Both the position numbers and the translations under genes were made by a program. A model generated the notes under the pieces. The model saw only the letters and a program-made list of their open reading frames with translations, had not been told where the DNA came from and did not search any database. Positions 53,705-62,694 of a stretch of 64,000 bases of DNA are shown here, in pieces. Location of the stretch: positions 1 through 64,000 of the forward strand of contig DATAVE010000124.1 in the NCBI GenBank assembly GCA_036267875.1. The letters are read 5' to 3'. Position 1 is the stretch's first letter, and the number at the start of each line of letters is the position of its first letter. The stretch is from DASZTV01 sp036267875. Lineage in GTDB: Bacteria; Actinomycetota; Actinomycetes; JAFAQI01.

Positions 53705-54546
53705 TGGTCCGTCGGGGGCTGCCCGATCTCGGCCGCGCTGCGGTCATGGGCGTCGTCAACGTCACGCCCGACTCGTTCAGTGAGTCAGGCCTTCATTTCG
53801 ACATCGACGCTGCGATCGAGCATGGCTTGGCCCTTGCCGCGGCTGGCGCTGATCTCGTCGACGTCGGAGGCGAGTCGACCAGGCCCGGCGCTGAGCGCAT
53901 CGAATGCGTCGAGGAGCTTCGACGGGTCCTGCCCGTTGTTACGGCGCTGAGTGCCGAAGGGCTGTTCGTAAGCATCGACACGATGCGGGCCGAGGTCGCT
54001 GCCGCAGCGCTCGATGCCGGGGCCCGACTTGTCAACGACGTGTCCGGTGGGCTGGCCGACCCGGCCCTGCCTCGACTGGTTGCCGAGGCGGGTGTGCCCT
54101 ACGTCGTCATGCACTGGCGCGGGCACAGCGCGGACATGTACGCGCACGCGACGTACGACGACGTCGTTCGCGAGGTCTGTGAGGAGCTCATCTCGCGTGT
54201 CGACGCGGTTGTGGCTGCCGGGGTCGATGCTGATGCCGTGGTCATCGACCCGGGCCTCGGTTTCGCCAAGCAGGCCGAACACAACTGGCAGCTGCTCGCC
54301 CGGCTCGACGAGCTCGTTGCGCTCGGACCGCCCGTGCTGATCGGCGCAAGCCGCAAGTCGTTTCTCGGCTCCTTGCTCGCGGCGCCGGACGGGCCACGCG
54401 ACGCGATGGATCGCGAGGACGCGACGACGGCGATCACGACACTCGCTGCGCGGGCGGGAGCATGGGGCGTCAGAGTGCACAGTGCGCGTCCGAGTGCTGA
54501 CGCCGTACGGGTAGTTGCCGCAGTGCGGCAACGTGGGAGGGGATGA
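53704..54546 (+). CDS. folP: Dihydropteroate synthase
   Basis: This 280-residue TIM-barrel enzyme joins hydroxymethyl-dihydropterin pyrophosphate to p-aminobenzoate, the step blocked by sulfonamides. Signatures: VMGVVNVTPDSFS, GGESTRPGA, and GASRKSFLG. In mycobacteria and Streptomyces folE stands between ftsH and folP; here folP follows ftsH directly with a one-base overlap. Confidence 0.96.
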
Positions 54547-54917
54547 GCCAAGCGATGAGCGATCAGATCGCGCTGCGCGGCTTGCAGGCTTTCGGTTACC
54601 ACGGGGTGCTTCCCGAGGAGCGTCGCGAGGGACAGCGGTTCATCGTCGACGCCGTGTTGTCGGTGGACTCGCGGTTCGCGGCAGCAAGTGACGACCTCAA
54701 CGACACGGTCGACTACGGCGGGCTTGCGCAACGCTTGCTCGCCGCTGTCGAATCGGATCCGGTCAACCTCATCGAGACGCTCGCACAACGCCTTGCCGGC
54801 ATCTGCCTGGCATCCGAGCGGGTCAGTGCCGTCGAGATCACCGTGCACAAGCCTGAGGCGCCGACCGGCGTCAATCTCGACGACGTGACCATCACGATCA
54901 CGCGGGATCGCTCCTGA
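54543..54917 (+). CDS. folB: Dihydroneopterin aldolase
   Basis: This 124-residue protein cleaves dihydroneopterin to hydroxymethyl-dihydropterin and glycolaldehyde. Family features: YHGVLPEERREGQRF near the start, DTVDYGGLA, and the C-terminal VHKPEAP. ATG 54543 overlaps the folP stop; ATG 54555 is an alternative. Confidence 0.94.
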   Translation: MSQAMSDQIALRGLQAFGYHGVLPEERREGQRFIVDAVLSVDSRFAAASDDLNDTVDYGGLAQRLLAAVESDPVNLIETLAQRLAGICLASERVSAVEITVHKPEAPTGVNLDDVTITITRDRS

Positions 54918-54930
54918 TGTCTGGCTGCGC

Positions 54931-55410
54931 ATGACCGCTGTCATGTCGCTGGGCTCCAATCTCGGAGACCGGCTCGGCCAGCTGCGTCGCGGGCTCGAAG
55001 TGCTTTCACTTCACCTTCCGATCGTCGCCGTGTCGGGCGTCTACGAGACGACCGCGGTCGGCGTGACCGACCAACCCGACTTCCTCAACCTGGTTGCCAC
55101 GCTCGGGACCGATGACGCTGAGTCGGCATTCGTCGCGGCGCAGGCGGCGGAGACCGCCCAAGGCCGGCTCCGGTCGAGGCGGTGGGGACCGCGCAGCCTC
55201 GACGTCGATGTGATCGACGTCGATGGACAGGTCACCGACGACCCGCGCCTGACGCTCCCGCACCCTCGCGCTCGTGAGCGGGCATTCGTCCTCGTGCCGT
55301 GGCTCGAGATCGATCCGGTCGCCGAGCTGCCGCGGGTCGGTTCGGTGCGCGCCGTGGTCGACCGGATCGGGTCGTCCGACGTACGCCGAGTCGGTGGGCC
55401 GCCGCGATGA
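54931..55410 (+). CDS. folK: Hydroxymethyl-dihydropterin pyrophosphokinase
   Basis: This 159-residue kinase transfers pyrophosphate from ATP to the pterin alcohol that FolP uses. It has SLGSNLGDR at the start, the HPPK signature RRWGPRSLDVDVI, and LPHPRARERAFVLVP. It starts 13 bases after folB; its stop overlaps the next gene as ATGA. Confidence 0.95.
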   Translation: MTAVMSLGSNLGDRLGQLRRGLEVLSLHLPIVAVSGVYETTAVGVTDQPDFLNLVATLGTDDAESAFVAAQAAETAQGRLRSRRWGPRSLDVDVIDVDGQVTDDPRLTLPHPRARERAFVLVPWLEIDPVAELPRVGSVRAVVDRIGSSDVRRVGGPPR

Positions 55411-55871
55411 GACCGACCAGGTGGTACGTGCTGGTCGCCCTCGCCGCCGTTTCGGGCGCAGTGGGCTATCTGGTCACTCGCTCGTACTACATCGACCTGC
55501 CGTCGCCCACGATCTACGCACAGCTGTCGTTGTTCGTGCTGGCGATCGCCGAGGGATACACCGCATCGCTGACCAAGGCGCGGATCGAGGGGCGGCAAGG
55601 CACCCGGCCGATCGACCCGCTCGTCGTCGCGCGGCTGGTTGCGTTGGCCAAGGCATCGTCGATCGCCGGCGCGGTGGCCGCCGGCGCGTATGCAGGCTTT
55701 CTTGGCTGGGTCGCGCAGATCGACTCGACCACCGCCCATCAGGACGTGCGGACATCGGTGGCGGGTGTCGCGGCCGGACTTGCGCTGATCGCCGGCGCGC
55801 TCTATCTGGAGTGGGCGGGCAGAGTGCCCAAGGTCGAGGACGACAGCGGCGACGTGTCGCCGGCTCGGTAG
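55407..55871 (+). CDS. DUF3180 membrane protein
   Basis: This 154-residue protein has four predicted membrane segments (about 7-24, 35-52, 79-98, 114-136) and the sequence TRWYVLVALAAVSGAVGYL at its start. DUF3180 proteins follow folK throughout actinobacteria (Rv3605c in mycobacteria, from memory); their function is unknown. Translational coupling to folK suggests shared expression rather than a folate role as such. Confidence 0.82.
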   Translation: MRPTRWYVLVALAAVSGAVGYLVTRSYYIDLPSPTIYAQLSLFVLAIAEGYTASLTKARIEGRQGTRPIDPLVVARLVALAKASSIAGAVAAGAYAGFLGWVAQIDSTTAHQDVRTSVAGVAAGLALIAGALYLEWAGRVPKVEDDSGDVSPAR

Positions 55872-55881
55872 GCCCGCTCAG

Positions 55882-55887
55882 TAGGCT
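55882..55887 (+). promoter_or_regulatory. Probable leaderless -10 box (93-residue protein)
   Basis: TAGGCT stands six bases before the ATG at 55894. Confidence 0.5.
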
Positions 55888-55893
55888 CAGTCC

Positions 55894-56175
55894 ATGTCCG
55901 CCGACTTCGATGCCCTAGATGCGCTGCCCACGAGTGAGCTGCGGGAGCGAGCGTTCGGCAAGGCAGAGCGCGCCCACGACGTCGGGTTCTTCTGGGACCT
56001 CGTGAAGCACCTCGGCGCGAGTGAGTCCATGGGTTCCGATGACGGCTCGGCCGGCGGTCTCGGCGAAGGCATCAGCGGTGCGATCGATCTGGTCCGCGAC
56101 CTGCTCGGCCGTCACGAGTCCGAGGCCGAGCCGCTGCTGCGCGCCCGTTACATCGACTACCTGCTCAAGCCGTGA
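55894..56175 (+). CDS. Small conserved actinobacterial protein
   Basis: This 93-residue acidic, helical protein (LPTSELRERAFGKAERAHDVGFFWDLVKHL...) has no signal, membrane segment or catalytic motif. Proteins of this type stand downstream of the folate genes in Streptomyces, from memory. It has its own leaderless promoter, and its stop codon forms the first bases of the hairpin that follows. Confidence 0.7.
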   Translation: MSADFDALDALPTSELRERAFGKAERAHDVGFFWDLVKHLGASESMGSDDGSAGGLGEGISGAIDLVRDLLGRHESEAEPLLRARYIDYLLKP

Positions 56176-56229
56176 TCACGGCGTTTGCGTCGGACACGCG
56201 CCGTGTGTCTGCCAACTACGCCATGATCA
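56173..56229. terminator. Nested hairpin between convergent genes
   Basis: TGATCACGGCGT (56173-56184) pairs with ACGCCATGATCA (56218-56229) with one G:T-type position. A second stem of the type GGACACG/CGTGTGTC lies inside the loop. It separates two convergent genes and may end both transcripts. Confidence 0.5.
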
Positions 56230-56236
56230 CGCGGGT

Positions 56237-57325
56237 TTAGCGGGTTCTGGCGGCGGCGACGATGTCGGTTGCCGCGAGGACGCCGGCGTAGCGGCCCTCG
56301 TCAGTGACGATCGCTCCCGGCGCATTGCCGGACAGGATCGCGGCCAGCGCGTGGTCGAGTGACGAGCCGAGCTCCGTCGTCGGTGCGGGTTCCACACGGT
56401 CGACCGCCGTGCCGTCTCCGGTTGCCGCGCTGCGCGGCAGCCACCCGGTGGGCGTCGTGCCGTCATTGACGACTGCCCACTGCGAGTCTGCGTCGTCCAT
56501 CACCTTCGCGCAGTCGGCGAGCCGGTCCGTCGTGGCAACCGAGGGCCACGCCACGAGTCGAGACGTGGTGAGGGGCGCAACCGACAGCCGGCGCAACGTT
56601 CGCTCCGCGCCGACGAACTCCGCGACGAACGGCGTCGCCGGATCGGACAGCAGCGTCTCGGGCGCGGCGTACTGCTCCAGGTGGCCACCCTCACGCATCA
56701 CTGCGATCCGGTCGCCAAGCCGGATCGCCTCGTCGACGTCATGGGTGACGAAGACGACGGTCTTGCGGACCTGCTCCTGTAGTCGCAGAAACTCGACCTG
56801 TAGCCGGTCGCGGGCGACCGGGTCGACCGCACCGAACGGTTCGTCCATCAGCAACACTGGCGGATCTGCGGCGAGTGCGCGCGCCACCCCGACTCGTTGC
56901 CGCTGACCGCCAGAGAGCTGGTGCGGGTAGCGACCGCCGTGGGTGGCCGGATCGAGACCGACCAGCTCGAGCAGCTCGCCGACCCGCGCCTTGGTCCTCG
57001 TGCGGTCCCAACCCAGCAGCTTCGGGACAGTGGCGATGTTGGCTGCCACCGTCTGGTGCGGGAAGAGTCCAACCTGCTGGATCACGTAGCCGATGCGCCG
57101 ACGCAGCTCGACGGGGTCGACCGATGCGACATCCGCGCCGTTCACGGTGATCCGACCGGATGACGGCTCGACAAGCCGGTTGATCATTCGCATCGTCGTG
57201 GTCTTGCCACAGCCTGACGGTCCGACCAGCACCGCGATCTCGCCGGTGCCGACGTCGAGCGACAGCTCGTGGACCGCGACCGTTCCGTCGGGGTAGGTCT
57301 TGCCGACGCCTTCGATCGAGATCAT
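56237..57325 (-). CDS. Osmoprotectant-type ABC transporter ATPase with CBS domains (OpuCA/ProV-like)
   Basis: This 362-residue ATPase has Walker A GPSGCGKTT, signature LSGGQRQR, Walker B VLLMDEPFGAVD and a C-terminal pair of CBS-like repeats, the part that senses ionic strength or c-di-AMP in OpuC/OpuA systems. Two permease genes and a binding-protein gene lie divergently next to it. I prefer ATG 57325 (MISIEGVGKTYPDG) to the GTG at 57364, because the latter would begin two bases from the opposing permease start and run over its promoter. Confidence 0.88.
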   Translation of the reverse strand: MISIEGVGKTYPDGTVAVHELSLDVGTGEIAVLVGPSGCGKTTTMRMINRLVEPSSGRITVNGADVASVDPVELRRRIGYVIQQVGLFPHQTVAANIATVPKLLGWDRTRTKARVGELLELVGLDPATHGGRYPHQLSGGQRQRVGVARALAADPPVLLMDEPFGAVDPVARDRLQVEFLRLQEQVRKTVVFVTHDVDEAIRLGDRIAVMREGGHLEQYAAPETLLSDPATPFVAEFVGAERTLRRLSVAPLTTSRLVAWPSVATTDRLADCAKVMDDADSQWAVVNDGTTPTGWLPRSAATGDGTAVDRVEPAPTTELGSSLDHALAAILSGNAPGAIVTDEGRYAGVLAATDIVAAARTR

Positions 57326-57354
57326 CGCCTCGCCGCTCTCAGGCGACCGACCGC

Positions 57355-57360
57355 TAGGTT
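57355..57360 (+). promoter_or_regulatory. Probable leaderless -10 box (permease operon)
   Basis: TAGGTT stands six bases before the ATG at 57367. Confidence 0.5.
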
Positions 57361-57366
57361 TCACGA

Positions 57367-58053
57367 ATGCGCCTTCCGGGCGGGTTCACGTTTCACAAGC
57401 AGGGTGACCCCTGGCTGAGCTGGCACTACATCACTTCGAACAGCCACGCCATCCTCTCGGCCACCAGCACCCATGTCACCTTGACCCTCGAGTCGGTCGC
57501 GTTAGGGCTACTAGCTGCGATCCCGCTGGCGGCCATCGCCCGGCAACGGTCGTGGTTGCGATCGCTTGTGCTCAACCTTGGTACGGCGATCTATGCGATC
57601 CCTTCGCTCGCCTTCGTTGTGGCGATGATCAAGATCTTCGAGCTCAGCAGCCTGACGGTGATCATCCCGCTCGCGTCGTACTCGCTGGTCATCCTCGTTC
57701 GCAACATCATCACCGGTCTAGACGAGGTCGATACCGATGCCGTCGACGCGGCTCGGGGGATGGGAATGTCCAACACCCGGATCTTCGCCACGGTCCGGCT
57801 GCCCATGGCGCTGCCGACCGTCATCGCAGGGGTGCGCCTGGCCGTCGTGTCGACGATTGAGCTTGTCGTGATTGGTGGGTACGTCGGACAGGGCGGCTAC
57901 GGCTCGAAGATCTTCGAAGCCTTCTCGAACCGCTCGCACACCGAGCTGACGACGTACATCCTGCTGACGGTCCTGTTAGCGCTGGTCGCCGATCTGATCC
58001 TCGTCCTGATTCAGCGGCTCGTCACACCGTGGCGTCGAGGGTTGGCCTCGTGA
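57367..58053 (+). CDS. Osmoprotectant-type ABC permease, first subunit
   Basis: This 228-residue inner-membrane protein has about six membrane segments and the EAA loop DAARGMGMSNTRIFATVRLP that docks on the ATPase. It belongs to the OpuCB/ProW-like group (glycine betaine, choline or carnitine uptake). Its stop overlaps the second permease start as GTGA. Confidence 0.88.
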   Translation: MRLPGGFTFHKQGDPWLSWHYITSNSHAILSATSTHVTLTLESVALGLLAAIPLAAIARQRSWLRSLVLNLGTAIYAIPSLAFVVAMIKIFELSSLTVIIPLASYSLVILVRNIITGLDEVDTDAVDAARGMGMSNTRIFATVRLPMALPTVIAGVRLAVVSTIELVVIGGYVGQGGYGSKIFEAFSNRSHTELTTYILLTVLLALVADLILVLIQRLVTPWRRGLAS

Positions 58054-58745
58054 GCAGCAACTCGACGTGGCATCAGCTGACGACCTGGTTCAGCAGCAAG
58101 TCGACCTGGTTCGGCGCGAATGGCGCCGCGGGTGTCTTCCACCTGCTCTACCAGCACGTATGGATCTCCGCGCTGTCGCTGGCGATCACCTGTGCGATCG
58201 GGATTCCGCTTGCGACGCTGCTCGCGCGCTGGCGGGGTGGCGGGTTGGTGGTTACGAGCATCGCGAACGCGGCCCGGTCGATCCCGATCGTGGGCGTGAT
58301 GCTGCTGCTTGCGATCGGACCGATCGGCATCGGCACCGAACCGGCGGTGATCGCCCTGGTGATCTTCGCGCTGCCGCCGATCGTGACCAACACCTACACC
58401 GGCATTCGAAACGTCGACGCAGAGACGAGCCGAGCAGCTGTCGGTATGGGCATGACCAGGTCCCAGGTGCTGGCGCGCGTCGAGCTGCCGCTGGCGATCC
58501 CGCTCATCGCGACCGGCGTCCGCCTAGCGGCAGTGCAGATCTGGGCGACGGCGACTATCGCGGCGATCATCGGCAGCGGCGGGCTTGGCCAGCTGATCAC
58601 CGTGGGCTACGCGACGCAGTACTACGGCGAGGTCTACGGCGGGGTGGTGATCATCGCGGTTACGGCGGTGCTGCTCGATGCGGCGCTCCAGCGACTGCAG
58701 ACGGTTGTCCGCCGAAGATTTGGTGCGCAAGCTGTCGCAAGCTAG
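58050..58745 (+). CDS. Osmoprotectant-type ABC permease, second subunit
   Basis: This 231-residue permease has membrane segments and an EAA loop SRAAVGMGMTRSQVLARVELP similar to the first subunit; the pair forms a heterodimeric channel. GTG 58050 overlaps the preceding stop. The open frame from 58029 was shortened accordingly. Confidence 0.88.
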   Translation: MSSNSTWHQLTTWFSSKSTWFGANGAAGVFHLLYQHVWISALSLAITCAIGIPLATLLARWRGGGLVVTSIANAARSIPIVGVMLLLAIGPIGIGTEPAVIALVIFALPPIVTNTYTGIRNVDAETSRAAVGMGMTRSQVLARVELPLAIPLIATGVRLAAVQIWATATIAAIIGSGGLGQLITVGYATQYYGEVYGGVVIIAVTAVLLDAALQRLQTVVRRRFGAQAVAS

Positions 58746-58833
58746 GCATAGAGTGATCGGCAACGCGGGCTCCGACCCGCCAGACACGCGCGAAGGCGAA
58801 CGCCGTCGCGGGACACAGAAGGCAGGTTCGGAC

Positions 58834-59826
58834 ATGGCTATCCGTCGATCTCGTTCTTCCACGGTGGCTCTCGCTGCATCAGCAGCAGCGCTGGCCTTTG
58901 TCGCGACCGCATGCGGCTCGTCGAGCAGCGGCGGCAGCCCGGCGGCCGGTGCGTCGTCGAGCCCGACCCTGCCGGTTTACTGCGACGGCATGACCGGCAG
59001 CGGCAAGGTCCTCGTCGCCGCTCAGGGCTTTGCCGAGAACCAGACGCTGGCCGACATCTACGTCGATGTGCTCAACAAGTGCGGCTACACCGCGAGCGAG
59101 CGGACGTTTGCCAGCCGCGAGGCGTACTACCCGCTGGTTCAGAAGGGCAAGATCCAGGTCGTTCCGGAGTACGCCGCGACGCTGACCGACTTCATCAACG
59201 ACGCTGCCAACGGCCCGAGCGCGCCGAGCAAGGCGTCGGGCGACATCAACACCACGATGGCCAACCTCCGCGCCGAGCTGCCGTCGTCGCTTGCGGTGCT
59301 GAACCCAGCCGCCGCCACCGACCGCAATGCCTTCGCCGTGCAGACGACGTTCGCGACGGCCAACCACATCACGACGCTGTCGGACCTGGCGGCGTACTCG
59401 AAGACCCACCCGCTGACCCTCGCAGGTCCGCCGGAGTGCCCCACGCGGCCGTACTGTGAGCCCGGTCTCAAGCAGACCTACGGCATGAACATCGCCCACT
59501 TCCAGCAGACCGATGAAGACGGCACGCTGACCCGCAAGGCGCTCACCAGTGGCAAGGCGCAGGTCGGTCTGGTCTTCTCCTCCGACGGTGACCTCTCGGG
59601 TGAGGGCTTGACGGTCCTGACCGATGACAAGGACCTGCAGTCCTCGGACAACGTCGTGCCGCTGGTTGCGAAGTCCCTTGCAGCCGGTGCCGCTGCAGAG
59701 GCCCTCAACGCGGTCTCGTCCAAGCTCGACCAGGCAACCCTCGTGGCGCTCAACAAGGCCGTCGTTGTCGACAAGGGCACGTCCGAGCAGGTGGCAGCTC
59801 AGTTCGTCGCCCAAGAGATGCAGTAG
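58834..59826 (+). CDS. Osmoprotectant-type ABC substrate-binding lipoprotein
   Basis: This 330-residue lipoprotein has a lipobox VATAC (Cys27) and an OpuAC/OpuBC-type domain (GFAENQTLADIYVDVLNKCGY, then VVPEYAATLTDFI). It would capture a quaternary amine outside the membrane and hand it to the two permeases. ATG 58834 fits the signal peptide; the gene lies 88 bases after the permease and is followed by a clear terminator. Confidence 0.9.
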   Translation: MAIRRSRSSTVALAASAAALAFVATACGSSSSGGSPAAGASSSPTLPVYCDGMTGSGKVLVAAQGFAENQTLADIYVDVLNKCGYTASERTFASREAYYPLVQKGKIQVVPEYAATLTDFINDAANGPSAPSKASGDINTTMANLRAELPSSLAVLNPAAATDRNAFAVQTTFATANHITTLSDLAAYSKTHPLTLAGPPECPTRPYCEPGLKQTYGMNIAHFQQTDEDGTLTRKALTSGKAQVGLVFSSDGDLSGEGLTVLTDDKDLQSSDNVVPLVAKSLAAGAAAEALNAVSSKLDQATLVALNKAVVVDKGTSEQVAAQFVAQEMQ

Positions 59827-59837
59827 CAGCAGCGACA

Positions 59838-59873
59838 ATAAGGGGCCCGGGACTGCCTCGGGCCCCTTATTTG
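59838..59873. terminator. Bidirectional terminator between ABC operon and nuoD
   Basis: ATAAGGGGCCCG (59838-59849) and its exact complement (59859-59870) enclose a 9-base loop; TTGTCT follows on the plus strand. The TAA stop of the leftward nuoD gene (59867-59869) lies in the stem. Confidence 0.88.
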
Positions 59874-61012
59874 TCTACGTCTCCGATGACGTAGAAGAAC
59901 GACGCAAGCGCGGTCGTCAGGTCGCGCAGGTGGGTGCCCGGCAGGGCAGCCGCGAGCGCTTGCACGTTGTTGAACGACGCAGTGCGCAGCTTCAACCGCC
60001 ACGGCGTGCGATCGCCTCGCGACACGAGGTAATAGCCGTTGGCGCCGAGCGGGTTCTCGGTCCAGGCGTAGGTCTCGCCTTCGGGAGTGCGAACGACGTT
60101 CGGCAGTCTCACGTCGACCGGTCCGCGCGGCAGGTCGTCGAGCACGTCGAGGCAATGATCGCTGATGTCCAGCGACACCTCGACTTGGTCGAGCAAGCAC
60201 TCGTAGCGGGCGAGGGCGTCACCGTCGGTGCGCGTCACGACTCGCAGCACTGACGTCGGCAGCTCGGCGTAGGCCAGGTAGGGATCGTCGCGCCGCAGAT
60301 CGATGTCGAGCCCGCTGGCTCGCGCGATGGGACCGGAGACGCCGTACGCCGCCGCGGCGGCGCTGTCGAGCGTCGCGACGCCTCGTCCCGACGAGCGGAA
60401 GTCGTCGTCATCGCGCACCAGCTCGGCGAGCCGCGCGGTGTCGCTGCGCACCTTCGCGACGGCCAGCCGCGCTTGGTCCAGCCAGCCCTCGGGCAGGTCG
60501 GACTTGAGACCGCCGACCTGGTTGAACATGAAGTGGATCCGGCCGCCGCTGGCCTCCTCCATGATCGTTTGAATCGTCTCGCGCGCGCCCAGCGCGACGT
60601 CGCCGGGAGATTCCGGCTCGATCCCGCAGACGGCACCAGCGAGGAACATCAGGTGACTCAGCACGCGGTTGAGCTCGGCGAGCAACGTGCGAGCCCAGCG
60701 AGCCCGATCCGGCGCCTCGATCCCGAGCATCCGTTCGACGGCGAGCACCAGCCCCAGCTCGCTGCCGAACGCCGAGAGCCAGTCGTGCCGGTTCGCCAGC
60801 ACGAGGATCTGCCGGTAGTCGCGAACCTCGAACAGCTTCTCGGCGCCGCGATGCATGTAGCCGACGATCGGGTCGGCGGTGACTACCCGATCGCCCTCGA
60901 CGGACAACGCAAGCCGCAGCACCCCATGTGCGGCGGGGTGCTGCGGCGCAAGCGTGAGAACGATGTCCGCGGTCTCCAGGGGACCGGTCGAGACGGTGAG
61001 CTGCTCGGCCAC
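59867..61012 (-). CDS. Orphan NADH-quinone oxidoreductase subunit D-like protein
   Basis: This 381-residue protein is of the 49-kDa/NuoD family, with APQHPAAHGVLRL near the N-terminus, GYMHRGAEKLFE, and the C-terminal end shape of complex I subunits. No other nuo genes are near. Streptomyces has such a second, isolated nuoD (nuoD2) in the same neighbourhood, from memory. Without its partners it may have a different redox or assembly role. GTG 61012 shares its first base with the last base of the preceding gene's stop. Confidence 0.85.
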   Translation of the reverse strand: MAEQLTVSTGPLETADIVLTLAPQHPAAHGVLRLALSVEGDRVVTADPIVGYMHRGAEKLFEVRDYRQILVLANRHDWLSAFGSELGLVLAVERMLGIEAPDRARWARTLLAELNRVLSHLMFLAGAVCGIEPESPGDVALGARETIQTIMEEASGGRIHFMFNQVGGLKSDLPEGWLDQARLAVAKVRSDTARLAELVRDDDDFRSSGRGVATLDSAAAAAYGVSGPIARASGLDIDLRRDDPYLAYAELPTSVLRVVTRTDGDALARYECLLDQVEVSLDISDHCLDVLDDLPRGPVDVRLPNVVRTPEGETYAWTENPLGANGYYLVSRGDRTPWRLKLRTASFNNVQALAAALPGTHLRDLTTALASFFYVIGDVDK

Positions 61013-61890
61013 TAGCTCGCCGGCGTCAGCATGAAGGCGCGCAGCATGCTCAGCTGCCCGAGGGGCTCAGGTGGTCCGGTGAGCGGCTCCACATCTCGGC
61101 CGCAAAGAAAGTCGACGGCGCCCTCGAGTGTCCCGCTCAGTTGTCCGCTGTCATCGTCGGCGGCGCTCTTGTCGACCGTCACGGTGATGGTGCCCTTGGC
61201 AGGAAGGCCCGCTAGAGAGAAGGTTCGTCCACCATCGGGGCCGATCTCGGCTTGTAGTCGGTAGGCGCCACCGCCGTCGCCAGAGAGCTGGACGGTCGCG
61301 TCGTACCCGCCGCCGATCGCGAGGATTGGCAATGACGCCATCACGAGACCGTAGACGGCAGCGGCGGTCGACTCCGCCGCCGTCGACTGTTGGGGCTGTC
61401 CGAGTGGGATGAGGATGTCGCGCTCGTGAAGCCAGGCATCCCAGAAGACGTGGAGGACGCCGATGCTCCACGGCACAGTGCCGTAGACCCACTCGACGTC
61501 GGCGGGGCCGGTTCCGCCTCGCTCGTCGACGGCAGCAAGCAGACCGTCGGTCGCGGTATCGAACACATCGAGCGTTGCTTCAGGCATCTCATCGGCTGAG
61601 TGGCCCATCCAGTCGATGGGCGTCGTCCGAGGATCCATGTCCGATGCGCCGACCTCCGCCGCTGAGGCTCCCCGCAGCAGCAAGGTCGCTTTGAGCGTCG
61701 TGTCACACAGATGTCGTACGACCTCGTGAACGCTCCACTCGGCACAACGGCTTTGGCTGTCCCAGGCGTCTCGTGACAGGCCGTGCAAGACACCGGAGAG
61801 TCGGTGGCGCTGCGCCTGAAGGGCCTCTCGTGCCGCCTGAGACTGGCCCGGTGTCGCTATGCCCGTCGAGAAGGTGAGCTGCTCAGCCAC
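61012..61890 (-). CDS. Maleylpyruvate isomerase/DinB-family protein (MDMPI type)
   Basis: This 292-residue protein has an N-terminal mycothiol-dependent MDMPI domain (CAEWSVHEVVRHLCDTTLKA, with the metal-binding His positions) and a C-terminal SCP2/MDMPI_C-like part. Such proteins use mycothiol for conjugation or isomerisation. Its first ten residues, MAEQLTFSTG, nearly equal those of the NuoD-like protein made from the next gene. The mRNA starts leaderless; nuoD is the second gene of this unit. Confidence 0.82.
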   Translation of the reverse strand: MAEQLTFSTGIATPGQSQAAREALQAQRHRLSGVLHGLSRDAWDSQSRCAEWSVHEVVRHLCDTTLKATLLLRGASAAEVGASDMDPRTTPIDWMGHSADEMPEATLDVFDTATDGLLAAVDERGGTGPADVEWVYGTVPWSIGVLHVFWDAWLHERDILIPLGQPQQSTAAESTAAAVYGLVMASLPILAIGGGYDATVQLSGDGGGAYRLQAEIGPDGGRTFSLAGLPAKGTITVTVDKSAADDDSGQLSGTLEGAVDFLCGRDVEPLTGPPEPLGQLSMLRAFMLTPAS

Positions 61891-61896
61891 GGAGTC

Positions 61897-61902
61897 ACGT
61901 TA
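61897..61902 (-). promoter_or_regulatory. Probable leaderless -10 box (MDMPI-nuoD)
   Basis: The minus strand reads TAACGT, then six bases and the GTG of the MDMPI-family gene. Confidence 0.5.
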
Positions 61903-61917
61903 GTGGCCGAGGTCCGG

Positions 61918-62694
61918 CTACCCCTTCTTCGGCGTCCACTGGAAGTGACGGACCGCGAAGACCGTTGCCCCGATGCCCCACAGCAGCAGGCTGCCGAGTT
62001 GGTGCCAGGCCCAGGCACTTCCGGAGTTCAGCGGTGAGAATGCGCCGTGGTAGTAGAGCGCCACGATGAATGGCCGCAGCGGAAGCCAGGCCGCAATGTG
62101 CGCCATCGTCCCGGTGATCGGGTACCACGTGCCTGAGATGAACACCAGCACGAAGAAGGGCACGTTGACGATCGCCGGTCCCGAGTCGACGTTCGGGATC
62201 AGTGTCGACACGGCGACGCCGAGCGCACAGAACGCCACGCTCGCAAGGGCGATAGTCACGGCGGTCGGCAGGATGTCCTTCGCAGGGAAAGAGATCCCGT
62301 AGACCGAGACCGCGAACACGATCGCGACGAGCGACACGGTCGTCGCGACTATTACTGCGCTACCGATGATCCCGCCGATGATCGACCAAGCCGGCGCCGG
62401 CGTTCCGCGTAGCCGCTTGAGTACGCCTGCTTCGCGTTGGCGTACGAGTGACATCGACACTGACATGAGGCAGACGCTCATGACGGCGTAGCTGAGCATG
62501 CTCGGCGCGAGATATTGCGCAACGTGTACGCCCGCGCCCAACGCCGTGGCGTCGGTCGCGCCCCTCGTCGTTCCGACCAGAATGACGAACAGCACGAGAG
62601 GGAACATGAACGTGAAGCCGGCAGCCAGCGGATTGCGCCAGTAGCTCTTCTGCTCGTATCGGATCTGGCTGCCGACAAGGGCAAGGTCGGTCAT
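61918..62694 (-). CDS. ABC-2 type export permease
   Basis: This 258-residue protein has about six membrane segments, the ABC-2 pattern (RQREAGVLKRLRGTPAPAW), and FISGTWYPI in the fourth segment. It partners the ATPase encoded just before it, whose stop overlaps its ATG as ATGA. Export of a drug, lipid or antibiotic is the usual role of such DrrB-like pairs. Confidence 0.88.
   Translation of the reverse strand: MTDLALVGSQIRYEQKSYWRNPLAAGFTFMFPLVLFVILVGTTRGATDATALGAGVHVAQYLAPSMLSYAVMSVCLMSVSMSLVRQREAGVLKRLRGTPAPAWSIIGGIIGSAVIVATTVSLVAIVFAVSVYGISFPAKDILPTAVTIALASVAFCALGVAVSTLIPNVDSGPAIVNVPFFVLVFISGTWYPITGTMAHIAAWLPLRPFIVALYYHGAFSPLNSGSAWAWHQLGSLLLWGIGATVFAVRHFQWTPKKG

Noticed and set aside
57326..57364. 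N-terminal extension of the OpuCA-like ATPase
   Set aside because: It would cover the divergent permease promoter, and the protein aligns to its family from MISIEGVGKTY onward.
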